Origin: Thermanaerosceptrum fracticalcis | Lineage (GTDB): Bacteria; Bacillota; Peptococcia; DRI-13 | Direction of reading: 5' to 3' | DNA length: 64,000 nt | NCBI RefSeq assembly: GCF_000746025.2 | Contig: NZ_CP045798.1 | Location: 3,393,501 to 3,457,500 of the forward strand | Shown here: one piece after another, positions 62,239-64,000 of the stretch | Layout: the number at the start of each line of letters is the position of its first letter | Numbering within the stretch: the stretch's first letter is position 1 | The notes under the pieces: generated by a model | The model's database searches: none | Told to the model about the DNA's origin: nothing | What the model saw: the letters and a program-made list of their open reading frames with translations, nothing else | Position numbers and translations under genes: made by a program

Positions 62239-63453
62239 ATGATCATTTATTGCCTTATCAAAAATGAACTGAAGATGTTATGGAAAGACAGGGTTGCCCT
62301 AATCTCCCTGTTTTTGCTGCCCTGTTTCTTTATCTGGTTTTTTGTACAGGTTTTCACTCCTTATCTTGACAATAAACGCTTTAGTGAAAAATTCCAGATT
62401 GCCTTAGTAAATGAAGATAAAACGGCCTATTCTAAAATGCTCTTAAGCCAGTTTGAGACGGCCAGTCATTTGAAAGAATTAGTAAAAATACAGGAGACTG
62501 AGGAAAGAAAAGCCCTGGAGATGCTGGAAAAGAATGAGGTGGCAGGTATTATCCTTTTACCTGCTGGGTTTATGGACAGTATTTACACAGGCGAGAATAA
62601 GCCCTTTGTCTTTATCGGCAATAAGGAAAAAAGAGCTGCAGCAAACCTTATGAAGCATCAACTGCTGAGTGCTGCCAACCTTATTTCGGCGGGGCAAAGC
62701 GGAATTATCACTGCCTGGCGCTACGCTTACTGGGGCGGGGCAGGGGAGGACTTGCTGGCTAAGCTGGAAAAACAGCTGACCTATAGTTTCACCATGAATT
62801 CCCTGGGAAGAAACCGGGTTTTTCGGGAAGAAACGGTTTCCTTTTTGCCCAAAATAACGGCGGCTGAATATTTCACAGCCTCACTTCTGGCGGTTTTTGC
62901 CTCTTTTTTGGGTTTTATGGGAATGAAGTCTCTCGTATATGAGAAAGCCCCCGGTCTGAGAGACAGGTTAAGGGCCTCACCTCTCAAAATGTGGCAAATC
63001 TTGCTTGGTAAGTTCACAGCTTCTTTTGTCTTGGTTTTGGTTCAATTAGTGTTTATTTTGCTCCTAACCAGCGCCTTTTTTAAAACATATCTGGGAAGTC
63101 CGGTGGTTAGTATCCTTGTGCTTCTGGCCGCTTCGTCCTTTGCTGTAGCGGCCTGGGCTACATTTATTGCGGCTGTTTCCTCCACAGTACAAATCGCCGA
63201 TTTGCTTGGCTATCTAGGTACTCCCTTACTTGCCATTATCGGGGGGAATATCTACCCCCTCATTGCCCTGCCCGATACCATCAAAAGGGTGAGTGACTTT
63301 ACTTTTAATAAGTGGATGGCTAGCGGCTTTACAAAGATTTTTGCTGCCGATCCTACCCTCTCTCTGACACCGGATGTCTGGCATCTTATGATGATTGGCA
63401 GTGTACTTCTTATCATCTCTCTAGGAATTCTGGCATGGCCGAGGAGGAAATAG
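62239..63453 (+). CDS. ABC-2 type permease (1)
   Basis: 404-aa permease with one N-terminal helix (about 20-40), a long extracytoplasmic loop to about 205 and five to six C-terminal helices, the ABC-2/YhaP layout. The segment RASPLKMWQILLGKF before helix 3 is the usual coupling region. It partners with the ATPase at 59763. Confidence 0.9.
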   Translation: MIIYCLIKNELKMLWKDRVALISLFLLPCFFIWFFVQVFTPYLDNKRFSEKFQIALVNEDKTAYSKMLLSQFETASHLKELVKIQETEERKALEMLEKNEVAGIILLPAGFMDSIYTGENKPFVFIGNKEKRAAANLMKHQLLSAANLISAGQSGIITAWRYAYWGGAGEDLLAKLEKQLTYSFTMNSLGRNRVFREETVSFLPKITAAEYFTASLLAVFASFLGFMGMKSLVYEKAPGLRDRLRASPLKMWQILLGKFTASFVLVLVQLVFILLLTSAFFKTYLGSPVVSILVLLAASSFAVAAWATFIAAVSSTVQIADLLGYLGTPLLAIIGGNIYPLIALPDTIKRVSDFTFNKWMASGFTKIFAADPTLSLTPDVWHLMMIGSVLLIISLGILAWPRRK

Positions 63454-64000
63454 ATGAGCCAGCTGTTAATCATAACTTTCTATAAAATAAAAATACTTGC
63501 TAAAGATAAGGGCTTTCTTATAGTGATGGTCCTGGTTCCCCTGCTCTTTGCTTTCCTTGTTAGTGGGGTACAGAGTTATGAGAAGCAAAATCTTATTCCT
63601 GTGGTGATCGCTGATGAAGATAACAGCGACTATTCCCGCTTGCTTATAGAGCGTTTGGCGGGAAAAGAAGGAATTCAGCTTATTGTTACCGATAAAACCA
63701 AAGCTGAAAATCTGGTAAAAAATTATCAGGCAGAAGTGGCTTTTATTATTAAAAGGGGGTTCAAAGAAGCCATTCTCCAGGAGAATATCAATGAGTCCAT
63801 AACTTTGCTGAAATCACCTGTCTCTCTATCTTACGGGATAATCCAGGAGATGCTGGCCAGTGAAGTGATGAGGCTAGCTTCCAATGCTTCAGCGGCTAAC
63901 TGGGTTACGAAAATCTATAAACAGTTTCAGCTCCAAATGACCGGGCAGCCATCTGACTTATGGGGAAGCGCCTGGAAATACGCTGATTCTTTATGGGAAC
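63454..64000 (+). CDS. ABC-2 type permease (2), 3' end outside window
   Basis: At least 182 codons from ATG 63454 (GAGGAGGAAATAG upstream), open to the window end. N-terminal helix FLIVMVLVPLLFAFLVSGV and an extracytoplasmic loop resembling permease 1. The ATG follows the previous stop directly, so the two permeases probably form a heterodimer. Confidence 0.88.
   Translation, partial: MSQLLIITFYKIKILAKDKGFLIVMVLVPLLFAFLVSGVQSYEKQNLIPVVIADEDNSDYSRLLIERLAGKEGIQLIVTDKTKAENLVKNYQAEVAFIIKRGFKEAILQENINESITLLKSPVSLSYGIIQEMLASEVMRLASNASAANWVTKIYKQFQLQMTGQPSDLWGSAWKYADSLWE

Overview
The window reads as the chromosome of an endospore-forming anaerobic member of the Clostridia (Peptococcaceae-like; genus not determined). 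Reasons: a GerA-type spore germination operon, sigma-54 controlled TRAP and 2-hydroxyacid genes, the clostridial formyl/methenyl/methylene-tetrahydrofolate gene set (fhs, fchA, folD), a CCG-domain fumarate reductase, strong AGGAGG-like ribosome sites with GTG and TTG starts, and moderately AT-rich DNA. No rRNA, tRNA or CRISPR was recognised.

Layout. 1-9.8 kb: end of a PatB/MalY aminotransferase gene, a PAS-AAA+ sigma-54 activator, then a sigma-54 promoter with a double palindromic activator site driving dctP-dctQ-dctM (TRAP uptake) and three glycolate-oxidase-like genes (glcD, glcE, glcF types). 9.8-16.1 kb: a second sigma-54 promoter, then panB, fhs, fchA, folD, a formate channel and a folate ECF S-component. 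16.1-22.6 kb: relics (fmdE, recD2, ASKHA corrinoid activator, desulfoferrodoxin) around an intact LysR/DsrE/YeiH/UspA group. 22.6-38.6 kb: a cyclic-di-GMP region with a FIST protein, four GGDEF proteins, and two tandem GEMM-I riboswitches ahead of a partner-switching operon (ATPase kinase, STAS, PP2C phosphatase, STAS) ending in a FapA/DUF342 gene. 38.6-39.8 kb: more relics and an IS1634-like remnant. 39.8-44.1 kb: gerAB-gerAA-gerAC plus a small membrane protein. 44.6-55 kb: CitA/CitB-like two-component system, 2-hydroxycarboxylate carrier, malic enzyme, two-subunit fumarase and a three-subunit fumarate reductase, together a malate dismutation locus. 55-59.7 kb: a second recD2 relic, a zinc-ribbon/DUF1848 pair, a second panB followed by a folT relic, an isochorismatase-family hydrolase and an fmdE C-terminal relic. 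59.7-64 kb: an ABC-2 export operon cut by the window end.

How the parts may work together. The first 16 kb can be read as one sigma-54 regulon: import a 2-hydroxyacid, oxidise it to a 2-oxoacid, let PanB move a hydroxymethyl group to tetrahydrofolate, and carry the C1 unit through FolD, FchA and Fhs to formate plus ATP, with formate leaving through the channel. This is inference; the genes, both promoters and a shared upstream motif are visible. It is supported by the folD product, which lacks the lysine and glutamine needed for cyclohydrolase activity, so FchA must supply that step. The second notable system is a partner-switching cascade placed under tandem cyclic-di-GMP riboswitches.
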